A DNA stretch of 64,000 bases from positions 529,446-593,445 of the forward strand of contig KV908347.1 of assembly GCA_002005505.1 (NCBI GenBank), given 5' to 3'. The position numbers and the translations under genes are program-made. This DNA is from Botryococcus braunii (lineage: Eukaryota > Chlorophyta > Trebouxiophyceae). The notes under the pieces are model-generated. The model saw nothing but the letters and a program-made list of their open reading frames with translations, was not told the DNA's origin and searched no databases. Shown here piece after piece: positions 1 through 31,564 of this stretch. Each line of letters begins with the position of its first letter. Positions within the stretch are counted from its first letter, which is position 1.

Positions 1-482
1 TGGCAACCATAGAGTTGTGAGACTCGCTGTGTCTTGGTCCAAGACTCTTGAACATGCCATGCCCATGGGACAACAAAGAGATGGATAATCCATATCTTAA
101 TCCATCATGGATTACTAATCTGCGACCTCCAATGGTTGGGAGTCCAATCACCGAACCGAGGCAACGCGGAAGCGGGATTCCAAAGTCGCGAGAGCTGTCA
201 CAAGCCTCAAGACACATAAGAGGCCAGGAAAGAGTGGCTGCCCAACAATTTGATAAAGAAAGAGGATTTTTCTGCCTCAAATCAAGCATGTCTTAAGCCG
301 GGTGCTATCAGAATGTCAAGCTATGATACCAACTTCATTGCTGTCTGATCCTGTCGATGTAGCCACCATTCCGCACCTGAGATATACGTAAGAAAGCTCC
401 TATATGGATTACATACTTGAAACACCTGGCTAGAAATTTTTCCATAATCAAGGAGTTGCTCTTCGCATGATCGCGTACTCAA
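1..482. other. Upstream region of the first gene, no gene recognised
   Basis: This stretch precedes the first coding exon of the membrane protein gene. Open frames here are short and resemble nothing I recognise. It probably holds the promoter and 5' UTR, but I see no convincing TATA box or other core element. Confidence 0.4.
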
Positions 483-6265
<5,783 letters not shown>

Positions 6266-6508
6266 GCAAGGGACGGGGTAGGGCAAAGCCGAGTCCATTT
6301 GCCCCCCCGGAAAAAAGCCTTACTTGCACAGCTAAGCTCGGGCTGGCATTCTTTTCCTTTCTAGCTATAGAGAGAGCAGACATTGCGTAGAAAACATGAG
6401 AACCGGGTTTTCATGAATATGGAGATGCAGCATGAACAGGGACAATACGTCATCGACACGGACAAAGAGCCAGAGAGAGGAGAGCCCGGGGGAGGACAGA
6501 AGGGGGGG

Positions 6509-6510
<2 letters not shown>

Positions 6511-6590
<80 letters not shown>
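6511..6590. repeat. (GA)n microsatellite, intergenic
   Basis: About 80 bases of uninterrupted GA, about 250 bases downstream of the stop codon at 6263-6265, possibly within the 3' UTR or just beyond it. Confidence 0.95.
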
Positions 6591-6593
<3 letters not shown>

Positions 6594-7275
6594 TGCCTGT
6601 GTCCGTGTGTGTTTGGGGGGGGGGGGGGAGGCCACCCATTATTAATGACATGGACGTCTAAAAGCCAGGTGAGTCGCGTGCGTCCGATCAGGGAGCCCGC
6701 TTATGGGCCTGAGTGCTCGCAGTGGACCCCAACCCCGCTTCCTCTGTAATGAGACACTAACACAGACAGATCTGCACTCTGACGCGTCACGGTTGGCTCA
6801 CGGTTGCAGTTTGATGCCCGTCCCCTTTTGGTTTTGCCAAGGCCGAGTGGGGCTGTGCCGAAGTTCCTCTCTAGGCCTCGCCACTTCACCCGCCCGGTCG
6901 ACAAGGGCAGTTTTCTAAGGGAGGTCGCAGTTTAGCAGTGAGGCAGGATTTACTTGACGATGCGTATACCCCAGGACTTTGCACTGTGGTGGGGGTACTT
7001 TCCGTACTGCGGGTGCACTACGAGTGAACCAGGGCAAATGGATTCCATTCCCTCTGACATTTTCTGAACAACTTCAAGTAACAGAAAAGGGAACCTCCAC
7101 CAAGTCCGACCTTTCAAGGAACAAACAGCAGTGCCCCGGGAGCTTGTCAGGGCGTGGTCAACATGTATAACGGCAGGTCTGTGCAACTGCTAGCTCGCGC
7201 TACTGAGCATTTCTGGGCAGGGCTGAACCAGTTTGTCACGTGAATCATACTACCACTACTGCATGTGTGTTACTC

Positions 7276-7374
7276 AGTTCACCACATGAGTCACGTGGCA
7301 TGTCTCCAAATGGGCCACACTTAGCCATGCGGAGGCCCATTTGGAGACATGCCACGTGACTCATGTGGTGAACT
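7276..7374. repeat. Perfect 41 bp inverted repeat with 17-base loop
   Basis: Arms 7276-7316 and 7334-7374 are exact reverse complements around the loop 7317-7333. The arm contains the palindromic core CACGTG-like step CACGTGG. The first eight loop bases (ACACTTAG) are complementary to bases 7373-7380 just after the right arm, giving a small competing fold. There is no coding potential. It could be a small foldback or MITE-like element, or the precursor of a small RNA. Confidence 0.9.
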
Positions 7375-8350
7375 AAGTGTTCAGGAATGTGACCCACAGT
7401 GTGGCCCGGCGTGACCCGAACCATATGTAGCCCCATAGCCTATATCTAGACAGGAACTATAATTAGTACTGTGCGTGGTTCGGTCTGTCTCATGATTCTT
7501 ACTGTCACCGTCGTTAATTGACTCCTGCTCATGACTCAAATGTGTACAGATAAACCAGTTTGACCAAGCATGGGCAGACTTGATACCTTGTTGACAGCAA
7601 TGGCTAAACATCAACACTCGCTTCGGTGTTAATAAGGATGTTATTTCCTGCATGCTGATAGTTATTCAGGCATGTATGTGCTTTTGGGACCTTGTCGACA
7701 AGATTCTATACATATAGTCTATACGTATATTTAGAAAAGAGGATGTCCCTTTATATTCACTAGAGGATAATTCAAGTATATCTATTGCATATCCCAAAAA
7801 CATGAAAGCCGTTCCTGCTAGGAACAGGACTTGAAACGATGCTTCTAGTCGGCGAGGCAGATTACGCAAGGATCTTGCGGCAAGATTACCATTTTCCAAT
7901 CTCACTGTTCCTACCTGGCCCCTAGATTCCACGTACCCGCATGACGGATTTTACGGTGTTACGGTGTGCGGTTAGGATAGGCTTCACTCTGAATACTAAG
8001 GTTACCAAACGCTTCGGGCGCTCCGGTTTCGGACCGAATGACGTTCCGATGTGCGGCTCACGAAGCTGCGGGGCAGTTCATAACTGCCAGTTACCCAACA
8101 CCGACGGGGAAGCACGGGTTGAACCCGGCCCACACATTAGATAACCCAGCCCTCCCGATTCAGATAACCCCAACTGTCGGATTAGATAATGGGCCCCATA
8201 TAAGTTGGGCCTCGACTGCAAGTTGGAATCAAGCAGCTAACCTTCGTTCGACAAAAAAAGACATCTTCCAGCCGTTCTTGGACAATTAAAGTTTCCTGCA
8301 GAGCACGCACATATCCTTACCGAGAGCATTAATCGAAGGCTTGTCTTACC

Positions 8351-9697
8351 ATGGCTTTTTCGGAAGCTAAGGACGAGAACCAGAAGCTCCTCAGGTGCGA
8401 ATGGCTATTCTTAGGTCGATCATGCAGTCCTCGGCCGTGACTTCCAACTCCACAATACCCCTTCGGCTTGATTAAAACAACCATTGATTATTTTTAATTT
8501 ATCAGGTTCCCTGTGAAAAAGTCCACTGTGGGCCGGGCCACGATACGTTCATGCCGAGAACGTATGTTACTTGCATTGCCTTTCGACGCTAACGACTACA
8601 CTGACAGGTACTTTGGTTGGGGCAATGCAGAAACACCCGGGGTATGTTTCAGCCCTGGTTTCTTCACGGAATCATGGTAGCCTCTGTGCAGTATATCCAG
8701 ACATTCCTCAATCGGATGATCCCGGCACCTATGCGGATCATTGATCTGGCCATAGGAGGCCGGGTAATCAGTCACGTTGTACTTTGTTTAACTGAACTCA
8801 ATGTCCCCGACGCCCTTTTGAAGGGACCGCAAACGATCGAGCAGCTTGCCATTACCGTTGGTAAGTCCTGCTCTCGAGGTTTGGTCTCGAGGTCACATCG
8901 AGCCCGGCCATATCAAGGACCCCTGTGTTACTTATCTTTATTTCGAAACAAGACATGGCTAGGTGCTGGGGTTTGCTTCCCTTGTTTCTCGACGAGCCAA
9001 TGCCACCTGCAAAGTAGATGGTGATATACAAGCAAAAACTTTCAATTAATTTCTTGGTGTTCTATATGGAGGTGCATATGTATGATGAGCCATTTTAAGG
9101 TTTTTTCAATAATTATAAGGGCATGTGCCATTTAAATGTTACATTTGTTCGTCTGCGAGTGTACTAGGCTTGGAACAAGACACATGATCTCCAATTCCAA
9201 CAAAAAATTGAGATCTCATGCACCACCTGAGATCTGACCAGTTTCTAATGAAAACTGAGATCAAAACTCTGAGCAGTTTCTAACCAAAACTGAGATCTCT
9301 TGCACCTCTATAGCAGATGTACAAGGCCTTTGCTGGAATTTGTACTCTGGACCAAATCTTGAAGACAGGCAGCATTATGTCATGGGCTGGATTTGTAGGT
9401 GCACAGCCAGATCGCTTGGAAAGGGTGATGAGGGCAGCTGTGCATTTCGGCATCTTCAAAGAGGTGCACAGGCGGGGTCAGGCCTCCCTCTACTGCAACA
9501 ATCACCTCTCCGCCAGCCTGTGTGAGAACCACGTCCAGTCGCAGAAGTATATGGTGCGCACCATTTGACCCAAACTGGCAGGGTTGCGATTCCATCCCCC
9601 ATTGGACAGGGAAAGTGGAGTGAACAGGTGAAAGGGGAGCAGGTACGGGATATGGGGCAAGCGAGAGAGGGAGAGGCTTGCACATGCATACGTACGC

Positions 9698-9782
<85 letters not shown>

Positions 9783-12467
9783 GGCCACATATTCAACTTA
9801 TATCATGAAGGGCGCTGATCGTGCTTGTCTGTTGCAGATTCTGGGGCAGCTGGGGGACACCTTCAAAACCATGAACTCCCTCACCTACGGCGTCCAGACT
9901 GGGGGGAACTGCTACCAGCACCACACAGGGTAAGCACATCATTCCGTCTCGCATTGCAGTTATGTCGTGGAGAACCCTATTACTTTATACCTCATTCTGT
10001 CAGAGAGGGGGGTTGTTCTGGGCCGGCACCCTCACCAACGTCTAGCGCTTTTCACAATGTCTGGCTTTTGACGCTGTATTGCTCAAGGGGCTCTGGCACC
10101 AGGCGGACTCATCATGTGTGTAAAGATACTTCAACTGGAGGGTCCAGGAAGAAGTAGTGCCTTGTACCAGTAAGGTACAGTGTTTTGTTCAGTATCCAAA
10201 CAATTGTCGGTATTTATTTTGGGCCGACTGGGGGGGGGGGTGGCAGGAATAAGTCGATACAGTACCTTGTATTGCGATGAATCCTTGTGGGCAGTCAAGG
10301 TGAATTCGGATGAGGTGCCAGCAAATTGTAGAGAGTCATGGTGCTTTGTACTGTTATTGTTTGCTGTGGCGAGAGATGGTGCTTTGAACTGCAGTGAAGA
10401 GACACATGAAGTCACAGTGCCTTGTACTGCAATGAATGCCCACAGTGAGTCACATGCCGTGTACTGCAGTTAACTGATTGTGGGAGGGGGAGGATGGCGA
10501 CTTACAGAGATTGGAACGCACGTTGCAGACCTGGTTGTAACATATATACACGATTAAGATATATCTTATCAGCCTTGGGCGGATGGAACACAATAAAACC
10601 AAAAGTACACGAGTACATCATAAATGAGCAAGAATAGGCAGGTCATCAAAGAAGCAAGCACACATGGACGGGTTAAGCTAGAGCATCAATTTGAGCACGT
10701 GGCTGACGTGGCGCAGGCGGAACGACACGTTCTGGGACTCGTTGAAGGAGAACCCTGAAAGGGAGGTCAACTTCTCACGCTCCATGGCGGCTATTGACGA
10801 CTTATGTGTGTTCCACGATCCTTCCCTCAGACCCCCACACTCTGTACAATATGACATGCCGTCAGTGCAGGGCTTTCTGGACTGGTGTCAGTATAACGAA
10901 TCTTGGAATCTGTTTCTATCACTGCCCGCCCCCCCCTCCCCCCCCCCCAATATGGTATTGCACGTCAGCATTACTGGGCTAGTGTTACACATGCACATCA
11001 GCACGCTAATGTCAGAGGGACAACAGCACTAGTACTGATGACAGCAGAGAGCTACTTGGGCTACTTCTAGTGCTTGTGTGCATGTGACGTTGTTCAGTTA
11101 TACTTTGAACGTTAGCTTTAGACTGACATGCTGAATGAGAAGCTCTATTGTCTTCACTGCCTTTCACTGCCTCCCTCTTGATTGGTTTGTTCTGGTCACT
11201 GACGATGTTACTGCTTTCTTGCGAAGAAGGAGTTTTCTGGTATATACCTGAAACATACAAATGTGTACACAACGTATACAGTATACATATATATGCCCGA
11301 AAACATTGGGTATCGGGCAATGTTTCGGTAGCTACCTTTCTCTTATTCGGCCTGAATTCAGACTTGGTTCGAACCTTGTCCTTCAACATATATTCAGCCT
11401 GAACTTGTGCGAGTCTTCTGCCTCACCGTGGATCACAAACGAAAAGGAGGGCGGGGGCCGGACAGGTTGGGCGGCGCTGCTGGCAGACATCAAGTGGTCC
11501 AAGTGGGACAAGGTCACAGACATTGCCGGTGCCTATGGAGGCAACCTTGCTCAATTATTGCCTGCCCACCCCGGCATGCGGGGCGTCCTCTTCGATCAGC
11601 CCCAGGTGGGTTTTTCTGCTCAAACAAATTTAGCTAAAGAGTTTGAGACGCCTCTCCCTAAGCAACCTGATGGGCAGGGGATAATCGCTGCAGAGGACAG
11701 GCGAGCTCTTTGTGAGGTCAGGCTGCTTATTACTGTGAGTTCCGGATCCTTGAGCCCGCTCCAGCTCGCCCACCTTCCCCAACATTCACTTTGATAAAAC
11801 GTGGAGTATATCGTTTCCACCCCCCCCCCCGCCCCGATGAGCCCTTGGAGGGCACGGAAACCGTTTGGGAAACTATATCGGAAACAAGTAACGGGGTGCG
11901 CGGAGGATGGCCCACCGAGCTGGAGTGGAGGATGTAGTCTACTGTACACAGTGATTTGTTGTTTTCAAGCGATGAAAGCACTGAAGCTCAAGAGTAGCTC
12001 TCGCATATGCCTCGTTCTTGAGGCAGTGGAAAAAGGTATTTGATGTTATTTCCACGAAATACTCCGACTAAAAAGCGAGTTTCATTTCGGTTTAGCCCTT
12101 TATGGCAAGGTTCCATCAGACAATAGCATCTCCAAGTCAGAGTGCGATTTCCCCGTCATCCTAAATCTTGATGGCTTGCTCTGGAGTCCAAACCACGTGC
12201 ATGCCAAAGGGTTGTCACAACAGCAACTGACACTGCGCTCTTGGAAAGAGGAGCCGAGTAGTGAAGGCTTGCGGGCGTGCACAGGTCATCGAGCGGGCCA
12301 AGAAGATATGGGCGGGTGACCAGGCCAAGGCGGCCCTCTTGCCGCGCGTGAAATTTGTGTCCGGGAGCTTCTTCGAAGCAGGTGTGCCACCACCAGGCCC
12401 ATTGTGAATGCGGTTCGACAATTTCTGTGTGTGTGCATGTGTCTGTTTATGCGTGCAGGCATGTGCT

Positions 12468-12498
<31 letters not shown>

Positions 12499-12639
12499 TT
12501 ATGCGGGCAGGAATGTGCTTGTGTGTGTGTGTGTGTGTCTGTGTGTTTGTGTGTGTGTGTGTGTGTGTCCAAGTGCTTGCGTGTGTATGTGTGTATGTGT
12601 GCGTGCGTGCGTGTGTATGTGTGCGTGCGCGTGGGCGTG

Positions 12640-12683
<44 letters not shown>

Positions 12684-13367
12684 CGTGTGTGTGGGAGTGT
12701 GGGCGTGCGCCCATTGAAGGAGAGGCGGGGACACAGATGAGGTGAGGGAGTTTGTGGAAGGCATAGCACAACCTCCTAGGCAGCCATTCACAACCTGGGT
12801 CATGTGTTGTGCTGGAGTTAAATTCGGTCTCTCCTAACTACTGGCATTGAGCTGGGGTCAGACACACTACCAAAGGCCGAAAGCAGCAAGGAGGTTTACT
12901 CGATGCGCCTCATCCTGCATGACTGGGACGACGACGACTGTGTCAAGATTCTTCGCAGCGTGCGGCAGGCCATTGGCACCTCCGGAGCTTCCCTTCTCAT
13001 CATTGATGTGCGCCCCGCCCCCCCTCATGCCCCTTGCTTCTGTATGCGATCTCTCCTTTCCTCCTCGATCCAATCCTCTGTCACCAGCACTTGCCCAGGT
13101 CCGAACCAACACCATTTCCCCAATCGCCCCATCACCAAACCCCATCTCCAAGCCACTCAAAACTACAAACCCCCTCCCATCACTGCATGCCCATTTTTGA
13201 TCTTTCTCGTAAGGGCTACTTCTCCATGACTTGAGCTTGCTCTTCAATGCTTATTTGCGCTTCTTGACCCCATATAGCTCTGGCACCGCTAGACTCGGTT
13301 GTCAAAAGTGTGAAGCCAGTCTCCAATTTGCAAAGCGTTTTGTAAGGGTATACAGGGCTTGGAAATG

Positions 13368-13462
<95 letters not shown>

Positions 13463-13472
13463 GCCTCTCGCA

Positions 13473-13571
<99 letters not shown>

Positions 13572-13590
13572 CCTCCCTCTCTCTCTCTCG

Positions 13591-13621
<31 letters not shown>

Positions 13622-13641
13622 CCTCAGCAAATACACACACA

Positions 13642-13681
<40 letters not shown>

Positions 13682-14507
13682 AAACACACCCACACACCCA
13701 AACGTCTGCCTGTAGGTGCGCACAGACGGCTGCTCAGACACATCAGATGCAGTATAGCATTAGGGTAAGGAGCTGGGGCCTGAGAAAGTGGGGTTATGCA
13801 GACCGTGCTGACGCCAGAGACTGAGTCCATGCAAAACCATTTCGCCTTCATGAACGACATTCTGATGATGACCGTCCTGGGTGCTAAGGAGCGCTCGCCT
13901 AACGACATCGACAAGCTCTTGGCTCGCAGCGGATTCAAGCGCACTCACATCTACCAGGTTGGGAGACCGTACATGCTGTCCACTGACGTGTTGGTTTTAT
14001 CTAACATATTGTTTCTGTAACCCCAACCGACGCTGGGTGCAATCCCTTTGCTTGTGCATTCTCTGTTCATATAACAGGCTGCCCTGCAGAAAGCTATCTC
14101 CAGTCTCCCCACCTCTCGCCCACTGTGGGGGGTGGGGCCGCGTGTGCTCTCAAAAGTCGACTTGTCTTTGACTTGTCCTCACGAGGCATGCTCTCAGTTA
14201 TAACGGTTTGTCGAGACTGGGCCGAGGGCAGCAGCCCTTGTGTCTTCCTTCCCCGTGCTATAATAGGTCTCCACATGTGTGCAGTTACACGCCCTTGCTG
14301 GTGTTCCCACTGGAGTGCCATGTGTTGCTAACCTAACCCCTTGACCACCCAGCCGACACTGAGCACGTGATTTTAACGGCCCGCTTTACCGTAACCAAAG
14401 GAACCTGTCATATAGAAGATTCGCCTCGGAGCCCGTTATCTAAGAGAAACTTGGTTTCGGTGCAGACACGGAGCGTCATGACGGCTGTCGAGGCCTGTCC
14501 CGTGTAG
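8351..14507 (+). CDS. SAM-dependent O-methyltransferase, COMT-like (10 exons, complete)
   Basis: Exons: 8351-8394, 8631-8860, 9399-9553, 9838-9929, 10717-10805, 11466-11605, 12285-12381, 12862-13007, 13802-13957, 14466-14507. They sum to 1191 bases, 396 residues plus stop, all phases compatible. The length and order match plant and bacterial small-molecule O-methyltransferases: an N-terminal helical dimerisation domain ([19 protein letters not shown], then [19 protein letters not shown]), followed by a Rossmann methyltransferase domain. The SAM-binding loop reads [10 protein letters not shown] (about residues 222-231), where DVGGGxG is usual, so motif I is degenerate. Next come [18 protein letters not shown] and the catalytic region [12 protein letters not shown] with the expected general-base His at about 302. 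The C-terminus has [15 protein letters not shown] and an [12 protein letters not shown] block, as in the family. The substrate cannot be told. Borders of exons 5 and 6 are the least certain; the acceptor at 11465 was chosen because it keeps phase and gives a natural linker. Confidence 0.87.
9177..9300. repeat. Short direct repeats in O-methyltransferase intron 2
   Basis: The motif AAAACTGAGATC and close variants recur at least four times, with CAGTTTCTAA between copies. Not coding. Confidence 0.6.
9701..9778. repeat. (CA)n microsatellite in O-methyltransferase intron 3
   Basis: About 78 bases of pure CA, 59 bases before the acceptor at 9837. Confidence 0.95.
10145..10471. repeat. Degenerate minisatellite in O-methyltransferase intron 4
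   Basis: A motif close to AGTGCCTTGTACTGCAATGA recurs about six times (near 10152, 10261, 10340, 10378, 10416 and 10450) with variable spacing. It looks like an old, diverged tandem array. Confidence 0.6.
12427..12702. repeat. (GT)n microsatellite in O-methyltransferase intron 7
   Basis: An imperfect GT tract broken by ATGC, CTTGC and GTGCGTGC steps. It starts about 45 bases after the donor at 12382. Confidence 0.95.
13371..13681. repeat. (CT)n-(CA)n compound microsatellite in O-methyltransferase intron 8
   Basis: CT tracts (13371-13455, 13478-13621) with short interruptions pass into CA (13632-13681). The Ser-Leu and Arg-Glu open frames across it are not genes. Confidence 0.95.
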
Positions 14508-15654
14508 TCCATTTCCAATGCGATTCCAGAACTGCTGGACCCAGCAACTCAAGCTGCACAAATCTGGGCTGCGTTCAGCCGGCGCCTACTCCCATATGCT
14601 GCCCTTTCCTTGTCAATGCACGGCCTGTAATCCGCAGCACCCGACCCTCCCCTCCTCCACATTTGTCACTTTTCCTGACCTTTGCTGGCACCCACCCGGT
14701 CGTCCGGTATGCTGGTCTTGCAAGAAACAATTGTTTCTTCATTTTGTGACATCGACATAAGCGTTAGACCAGCAAGGTGTCTTAGCGTCGTGGGGAGATG
14801 GGAAAATTGAGGCATGTCACCAGTGGTCCAACACGGGCGTGGCATGATGGAGCCACCGGTGCCATTTTTGTAATTGGGTCTTGGGTTAGATAGATGGAAG
14901 TACACAGAAGAAAAATGCACGTTGCGCACGTTGTGCGCCGCTGTTGAGACGAAGGAGGTGAAGCTGTAAATTGAAGAGTAGAAATAAAGTGTTTTGTATG
15001 CAGCCCGGCCTCAGTGATGTTGCGGGGGATGACTGACAGAAGCAAAACAACAACAAACATACAGTGATGTACCTGTGGTTCTGGCCAACAAATGTTTGTG
15101 CCTTACTCATTTTCTGGGGGGGCGTTATTTGCCAAATAATCAATTCATAAAACATTTCTGGTTGGCGGTACGAAGTACAGTATGGTTGCAAGAATGTGCG
15201 CACCCCTTTTCCCGTGTGTGTTGCAGATGTTGATAATTTAAGCCCGAGCATGGTAGGTCAGTCACATTGACTGACCAGATATGGGGACGGACAAGCCCGT
15301 TGTACCCCACGTCCACGTTATTGCAAGAGATGGCGAGGCCAAGCAGGCCTATGACTTGGAGGGAATAGAAACAAAAAGTTTGGCAATATAGGAAATCAGA
15401 AACCGTTGCAGTGCTGCGTGAATGCAGGTCGTTCTAGTTATGGGTTTCAAAGATGTAATTCTTGCCGTTTACATATCACAAACTTTCGGCCAAAAGTTCA
15501 TGGGAACCAGGAGACGGAATCCTCGACACAACCCCATAGCCCTTCTTTACCCTCCTGCGACCCTGCGACACATTAAAGCTACCCCTTCCTCCCTCCGTCC
15601 CGCCCCCCCCCCTAAAGAGATATGTATAACTAAATCTATATATGCATCTATTTA

Positions 15655-15705
15655 TCTATGTATCTATCTATCTATCTCTCTGCCCCCATCGCTCTCTCAC
15701 CCCCC

Positions 15706-15796
<91 letters not shown>

Positions 15797-15825
15797 TCTC
15801 TCTCTCTCTCTCCCTCTCCCTCCTT
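15655..15825. repeat. (ATCT)n then (CT)n microsatellite, intergenic
   Basis: A short ATCT tract (15655-15680) precedes about 80 bases of CT (15713-15792) and a C/T-rich tail. Confidence 0.9.
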
Positions 15826-16258
15826 CCCCCTTCCCTTCAATCCTCCTTTCCTTATCCCGTCTTATTTTATTTCCTTCCATCCCTCCGGGTTTAAAATAGT
15901 TAAGGCGGTTCTCCTTGCACGATTGTTGTTCGTCTTTTGGAGATAGAGGGCCTGGCTTGCAATTGATGCACGTTGGGAACGGGGGCTCGAAGGTAGTGAT
16001 GGCGCGTAACTGGCTGGTTGTGTTGATCTATCCAACCAAAGACTGCCTAGGATGTGCGCGTTTGCAGGGGTTCTCAATTACTGCGATTAGGTGGCGCGAT
16101 CACATTTTCTGCCTTCCAACCTTCTACCGTGGACGTCTTTCTTTCCTTCCTTCTCGCCTCATGCCTCTCTTCCTCCACTTATTCATTCCTCCCTTCGTCC
16201 CCCCCCCCCCCACACACAACCTTTTTCCTTGATTCTTCCTTCTTTCCTTGCTCCTTTG

Positions 16259-16320
16259 ATTCCTCCTCCTCCTCCTCCTCCTCCTCCTCCTCCTCCTCCT
16301 CCGCGGCGGCCGCCGCCACC
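16259..16320. repeat. (TCC)n trinucleotide tract followed by a CGG/CCG-rich cluster
   Basis: About 14 TCC units end in GCGGCGGCCGCCGCC. A Ser/Pro or Arg frame is open across it, but no surrounding protein features support a gene. Confidence 0.85.
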
Positions 16321-16643
16321 TCCATCTCACACGTCATCTCGTCATCCTTTACTTCGTCCTTGTCCCCCTATCCTCCTCCTTAAGCATCCTCTTCCTCATC
16401 TTGAACCTCAGCACAGTTCAATTTATATAATCTACCAAAATTAGTCTAACAAAGAAACCTAACAAGATTAGATCTTCTTAGGACAAGCGGCCCTCGTCTA
16501 AAACGGTGATGGACCAACCTCCTTCGCAGACAGCAACCAGTCAAGGACATCAAATGTATTCGATACTCGAAAACAACTGGGATATCACGATTATATATTC
16601 TATATTACGACTTTTATACTTACTGTTGAGCTGCAAAAGGTGT

Positions 16644-16675
16644 CCAGCGTAATTATGGTGACGTAATTACGCTGG
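16644..16675. repeat. Short perfect hairpin
   Basis: CCAGCGTAATTA (16644-16655) is the reverse complement of 16664-16675, around an 8-base loop TGGTGACG. Function unknown. Confidence 0.7.
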
Positions 16676-17401
16676 AGGAGACATGCAATTCTTAACTAAG
16701 CTACGATTTTGTCTCAGAAGAGCATCGGTTCATACGGCCATGATACTGCTTCACGAGACGTGGCGGCAGCATGTCAAACAGGTGACAATGAACCAGAGAT
16801 GCGAATGTGAGTAAATAGACGACGCAATGAGTTGAGTAAGCCAGTTCCCAATCTTAAGAATCTAATGAAACAACAACAGGCACGGGTTGGTGATGATCAT
16901 CTTGGAAAATCTCATGATCATGCTCTGGCACAGTCGAGAAATATGCCTTCTTGAAGATCTGATAATGGTGATGGTCCACTAGTGTACTTGGATGGGTGGG
17001 GACATGCGTCAATTATGTCTAATGATAATGGTTTAACTGAAAACGGCATGGTGCACCATGCCCTTTTCACGTGCTGGGAAAATTGCAGGGCACGTGCGGG
17101 GAAAATCTGTTTCACCCGCGAAACGCAGGTGCTTAAGGTAGATGCCCGTCTTATGTAGAAATACAAACTTACGGAACTGAAGTCCAAACTATACCGTACC
17201 AAATGGCCACCACCAACATAGGTCATGACATGCTCATTACTTAACCGGTACCGATGCTGATCAGCATGAACCGAAAATATTTACTGACCAGTCGGGGCTT
17301 GAACTTCATTGACATTTGCTGTCAATTTTAGAAGCCCCAGTTGAAGCGTCAGTTCGCCCCCTTTCCCTCGAGCCACCACCTGCACGATGCAGAATCACGC
17401 G

Positions 17402-17479
17402 GCATGAGTCATAACGCGTCATGACTCATGACTCATGGGCATTGAAGCACCCGACTACCTCCGGAGTACCCCCCCCCAA

Positions 17480-17510
<31 letters not shown>

Positions 17511-17515
17511 GCGGA
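17402..17515. repeat. CATGACTCATGA repeats, then (CA)n-(CG)n
   Basis: Short overlapping copies of ATGACTCATG (17402-17440) are followed by CA and alternating CG (17479-17513), a potential Z-DNA-forming tract. Confidence 0.6.
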
Positions 17516-17945
17516 GCAAGGCTGGGGAGGGACTGCAATCCAGGGTATATCAGCTATTCCACCCGTGACATTGTCTTGTGCACAGTACAATCTCAGCGAT
17601 CATCTTACACCCGTGACTCTTCATCTTCACAAGTGCGACCCCACGGAATATTGAACACCAAATGAGTGAACCAATTAACTGAAAAGAGTAACAATAAATT
17701 GCACCATCCGCTATGCAAGAACAACAAGGACGTCGTCGGTGACATAAATGTGCATTCACCTCAGTGGGCCAACAATGTACGTCTGTAACTACTAGCCCGG
17801 ATTTGCCATGCAAGTTAACATGTATTGACAACGAGCCAGAAATTGTGAGACGCAGGGCATTTATTTTGTCCGCATTGATACGTAATCCTAACTCAGATTT
17901 AAACGAAAAGCCTGACCATCCTTGCCGTGCAGTACGGAAGGATTG

Positions 17946-18027
17946 TGTGTAGTGGGTAAGCAGCATGTGCCGTGCGTAAGCAGTACGTGCAGTGAGTAAG
18001 CAGTATGTGCCGAGATTGGCAGTAGCA
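17946..18027. repeat. Short tandem repeat near GTAAGCAGTATGTGC
   Basis: Three adjacent copies of a roughly 22-base unit (GTAAGCAGCATGTGC and variants) plus a diverged fourth. The minus-strand open frame over it shows no known domain. Confidence 0.6.
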
Positions 18028-18471
18028 CGTACTCCCAACCGGTAACACCACCCGACACGAAAAAGCAGCCCAGACAGACTCCCGAGACAGTGTGGGTATG
18101 AATGACAACTCCAGAAGGGTCAGAAATTCTTTGCCACTTCACTCGTTCAACATACATATGTGTACTCGTACAAGGTCGTGACCTAGACACCCCTAGGACA
18201 CCCAACAGCTAGACCAGGATACGGATGGCTGTATGATCACTTGTGTGCGCTATGACCTACATTCATATACACACCTCAAGCAACAAGTCCTACTTAAAAA
18301 GTTCTACACTCGTTCGAACAATCATGCCACATTCATCCGATCACATAGAAGGCAGTATTTACGGCATTCTACATACATTCATCCATATGATGCTAAAGTT
18401 TTAACCTGTAGCGCTGTATGCCAAGCCGCAAAGAGGATGATACATGGAGCAAGTGGTAAGGAGGGGTGTAC

Positions 18472-31564
<13,093 letters not shown>

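Larger units (their letters stand above)
6266..8350. other. Intergenic region between the membrane protein and O-methyltransferase genes
   Basis: No conserved coding frame is seen on either strand. The region holds a GA microsatellite (6511-6590), a G-run (6615-6629), a perfect long hairpin (7276-7374) and AT-richer sequence from 7600 to 8300. The last part must contain the promoter of the methyltransferase gene, but I see no clear core element. Confidence 0.5.
14508..18471. other. Region between the O-methyltransferase stop and the last recognised MutS2 exon
   Basis: The two genes converge here. I found no convincing coding exon on either strand. It must contain both 3' ends, including the missing C-terminal exon or exons of MutS2. 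A TGTAA at 14626-14630, about 120 bases after the methyltransferase stop, is the kind of polyadenylation signal used by chlorophytes, but one pentamer is weak evidence. Repeats in the region are listed separately. Confidence 0.5.

Noticed and set aside
8617..9024. O-methyltransferase exon read through to 9024
   Set aside because: A strong GTAAGT donor at 8861 and the in-frame continuation at 9399 ([17 protein letters not shown]) show the frame ends there.
17550..18205. Minus-strand open frames as the missing MutS2 C-terminus
   Set aside because: The frames (162 and 105 codons) show no Smr motif and no phase-0 acceptor that joins cleanly to the exon ending at 18472.
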